Positions 62,253-64,000 of a stretch of 64,000 bases of DNA are shown one piece after another; positions within the stretch are counted from its first letter, which is position 1, and every line of letters starts with the position of its first letter. The stretch comes from JADMJV01 sp964649085. GTDB lineage: Bacteria > Vulcanimicrobiota > Xenobia > Xenobiales > JADMJV01. The notes under the pieces are model-generated. The model saw only the letters and a program-made list of their open reading frames with translations. It did no database searches and had not been told where the DNA came from. The DNA is taken from contig CAZYPN010000004.1 in assembly GCA_964649085.1 (NCBI GenBank), positions 124,001 through 188,000 of the forward strand, in the 5' to 3' direction. The translations under genes and the position numbers were made by a program.

Positions 62253-63127
62253 TAGGGGCGAAAGCCCAGCACCTTGCCATCTTCCTTAAAGAGTGCCAGC
62301 ATCTTGCTGGCCTCGCCTCGGTTCTTGGGGGCGATGGAGAAGAGTTCCGGGCCCTGGGGCTTCACCTCAAAGTGACCGCTGTTGGTCCACTCGACCTGCA
62401 GTCGTGGATGAGCCTTACGCAAGGCCGCATTGGGGCGCAGTTCCAGCTGCAGCGGACGTTCGGGCTCGATACGGTAGCGGCGACGGGTGGAGGGGGGGTA
62501 ATTGAGCACCCGCTCTTCCAGGTGCATCGCCTGTTCCTGTCGCAGCGAGGGCGTCAGCACAGCCAGTTGTTCCAGACTGAAGTCGGGCTGCTGCAGGAAG
62601 GTCCGGATCTGAGACCAGCCCACCTGATGCTCGAGCAATAGATCGGTGATGGCGTTGGCCGAGGCGTGAGCACCCGAGACCAGGGGCAGGCGAAGATCGT
62701 TTCGATATTGCCGCAAAGGAGTGCCGTCCTCACGATAGCCCTCGCCGAAGGCCTCGTCGGGTTGCAGCTGGTAGGCGAACCAGTCGGCAAGGGCTTCATG
62801 GAGAATTTCCTTCTCTGGCTTGTCCAGTGGCAGGCTGTGGGGAAACTTCTGCGCCACCATGGCGTGGAAGGCCTCGTGGTGCACGACGTCCTCGGATTCG
62901 ATGCCACGCTCGACCACGCCCTCGAGTTCGGGAAACTGCAACCAGCCGGTCTCCAGGTTGTAGCCTGTTCTCAAGCCCTGGTCGAGGTCGATGCGAAGGG
63001 GTTGTTCCAGCCGGCCGAAGTGTTCTTCAAAGACTGCCCGGGCGTGTTCTACTTGAGCCTCCAGGCGGGCCCGTTGCGGCTCGGAGATGGTCTGGGCGTT
63101 GCGCCAATGAATTCTGCCCACTTGCAT
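62174..63127 (-). CDS. Putative metalloprotease with HEAFH site
   Basis: ATG 63127 (MQVGRIHWRN) is chosen; the larger frame upstream overlaps the protease gene. The 317-residue protein has a zincin site HEAFH (His84-Glu85-His88) followed by EILHEALADWFAYQ as third-ligand helix. No signal peptide. The C-terminal half is basic and beta-rich (RRRYRIEPERPLQLEL). The fold is typical of small gluzincin-like enzymes; substrate unknown. It follows the trypsin-like protease by 5 bases on the same strand, so the two form an operon. Confidence 0.7.
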   Translation of the reverse strand: MQVGRIHWRNAQTISEPQRARLEAQVEHARAVFEEHFGRLEQPLRIDLDQGLRTGYNLETGWLQFPELEGVVERGIESEDVVHHEAFHAMVAQKFPHSLPLDKPEKEILHEALADWFAYQLQPDEAFGEGYREDGTPLRQYRNDLRLPLVSGAHASANAITDLLLEHQVGWSQIRTFLQQPDFSLEQLAVLTPSLRQEQAMHLEERVLNYPPSTRRRYRIEPERPLQLELRPNAALRKAHPRLQVEWTNSGHFEVKPQGPELFSIAPKNRGEASKMLALFKEDGKVLGFRPYYFSTDRKAEAKPAMRSDTDSTESMP

Positions 63128-63132
63128 CGACT

Positions 63133-63996
63133 TCAGTCTAAGGGCGAGTGCTGAAATTTCTCCGATTGCTTGGCTTTCCGGCTTTTGCGGGCTCGGCTGC
63201 GACGCTCGCCGCTGAGATGGGCGCGGATGGTTTCGTCGATGAGGTCCACGGGATAGACCTGGGTCAGCCCCGAGTTCTCCTCGAACAACACGCGCGCGTG
63301 CCCCGTCTGGCCACTGGTGGCGACATCCTGATACGCCAGATAGGCGAAGGCCACGCCGATGAGGGCCGGTCGCACCGGCAGCTGGTCGCTGGCGTGCAGC
63401 GCCTCTGGAGCCAGCACTACCGGTCCGCCGCTGTTTCCCGGAAAGACCTCGGCGTCGACCAGATAGCAGTCGCTGTGTCCAGAAAAGAGTTCCTGCACCT
63501 GAGCCAGACAACCCTTGCGAACAACCACAGCGTTGCGAAAACTGCCCACGGCCCCGAGTGGGAATCCCAGGATAAAGACGTCGTCGCCCTCGCTGACCAG
63601 CAACTTCATCTCCTCCAGTCGATAGGCACTGTCGACCCCGTGAAAGATCAGTTCGCTCAGGCGTTCTTCGGTGCGCAGTCGGGCAAAGTCGAAGGGCAAC
63701 ACAGCCAGATCCACTTCCGGATTGGGATGGCCTTTCCACAGGGGTTTGCCCTTCGAGTTCATCAGGGGGCAGCAATAGGGCCTGGCCCGATGCCTCTGCA
63801 CCGCCGGGTTGAGCCTGAGATACAGCGAGGGCACGTCTTCCACCACATGACGGTTGGTGACCAGGTAGATCACTCCGGTGCCGGGTTCCTCGGGCGGCAC
63901 ATAGGCATACCAGAAGCCGGTGGCTGTCCAGAGCACCTCCCCCTCAGGGGTGGGAGCACCCAGGGCCACCAAACATTTCAAGAAGCTGGGGGGCAA
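63133..63996 (-). CDS. Trypsin-like serine protease (5' end may lie outside the window)
   Basis: The 287-residue frame has no ATG at its start; TTG 63996 is the only start in the window and the frame is open to the right edge, so the N terminus may be incomplete. It has the trypsin/DegP-like triad: His50 in VTNRHVVED, Asp96 in VDLAVLPF and Ser189 in PGNSGGPV. The sequence before the His (GFWYAYV) and the end (RRSRARKSRKAKQ, basic tail) have no PDZ domain, so it is a trypsin-2-like peptidase. No signal peptide is visible. Same strand, 5 bases before the metalloprotease gene. Confidence 0.85.
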   Translation of the reverse strand: MPPSFLKCLVALGAPTPEGEVLWTATGFWYAYVPPEEPGTGVIYLVTNRHVVEDVPSLYLRLNPAVQRHRARPYCCPLMNSKGKPLWKGHPNPEVDLAVLPFDFARLRTEERLSELIFHGVDSAYRLEEMKLLVSEGDDVFILGFPLGAVGSFRNAVVVRKGCLAQVQELFSGHSDCYLVDAEVFPGNSGGPVVLAPEALHASDQLPVRPALIGVAFAYLAYQDVATSGQTGHARVLFEENSGLTQVYPVDLIDETIRAHLSGERRSRARKSRKAKQSEKFQHSPLD

Positions 63997-64000
63997 CCGA

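Overview
This is a gene-dense (about one gene per kb), GC-rich bacterial window in which start and stop codons often overlap (ATGA, GTGA, TGATG), GTG starts are common and no spacer exceeds about 150 bases. I saw no rRNA, tRNA, IS element, prophage or CRISPR array. The mix of type IV pilus-type pseudopilins, 2-oxoacid:ferredoxin oxidoreductase, cobalamin-dependent MetH, HD-GYP, a Ser/Thr kinase, a SARP-type regulator, lipoproteins and LspA suggests a free-living environmental bacterium, possibly a poorly sampled phylum. I cannot place it further from the sequence alone.

Layout. 1-9.8 kb (+): the end of argC, then argB and argD, a secreted TPR/CHAT protein, two membrane proteins and an NRPS-like gene encoding adenylation, carrier and thiamine-diphosphate (ThDP) enzyme domains; the last is broken by a frameshift near 9388. 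9.7-15.7 kb (-): a convergent 1876-residue synthetase, A-PCP-C-A-PCP, ending in a malate/lactate dehydrogenase-type (Ldh_2) domain, preceded by a small secreted protein. 15.8-24.8 kb: a PilB-like ATPase with extra C-terminal domains, coupled to a pseudokinase/propeller protein, facing an operon of three pseudopilin-like proteins and a phosphorelay protein. 24.8-32 kb: signalling genes (HD-GYP response regulator, Ser/Thr kinase, GAF histidine kinase, receiver-SARP regulator). 32-38.6 kb: lipoprotein, GST, GntP permease, metalloproteases (one resembling DA1), YceI, DUF2267 and OB-fold proteins. 38.7-41 kb: an ECF sigma factor with two tiny Cys-rich exported proteins on one strand and a zinc-finger (putative anti-sigma) protein on the other. 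41-45.6 kb: a divergent sensor kinase/response regulator pair and an unknown protein. 45.7-56.7 kb: metH, a degenerate adenylate kinase-like protein, a GAF protein, an rRNA/tRNA methyltransferase of the SpoU class, and a korA/korB operon with CBS domains. 56.8-64 kb: an XRE-nuclease-like fusion, a hairpin repeat cluster, lspA, a UMF1-type transporter, a lipoprotein, a nitronate monooxygenase, a metalloprotease and a trypsin-like protease.

Most unusual signal: the two tail-to-tail NRPS-like genes. Neither the stand-alone A domain nor the second A domain of the large synthetase has the Asp that normally binds the alpha-amino group of an amino acid, and the two proteins carry in-line enzymes (ThDP enzyme, Ldh_2 dehydrogenase) whose families act on 2-oxo acids. 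I infer a pathway that loads 2-oxo or other non-amino acids and reduces or carboligates them on the carrier, by analogy with the ketoreductase modules of cereulide and valinomycin synthetases but with different catalytic domains. A second theme is catalytically degenerate signalling proteins: one pseudokinase, two pseudo-histidine kinases and one degenerate adenylate kinase.
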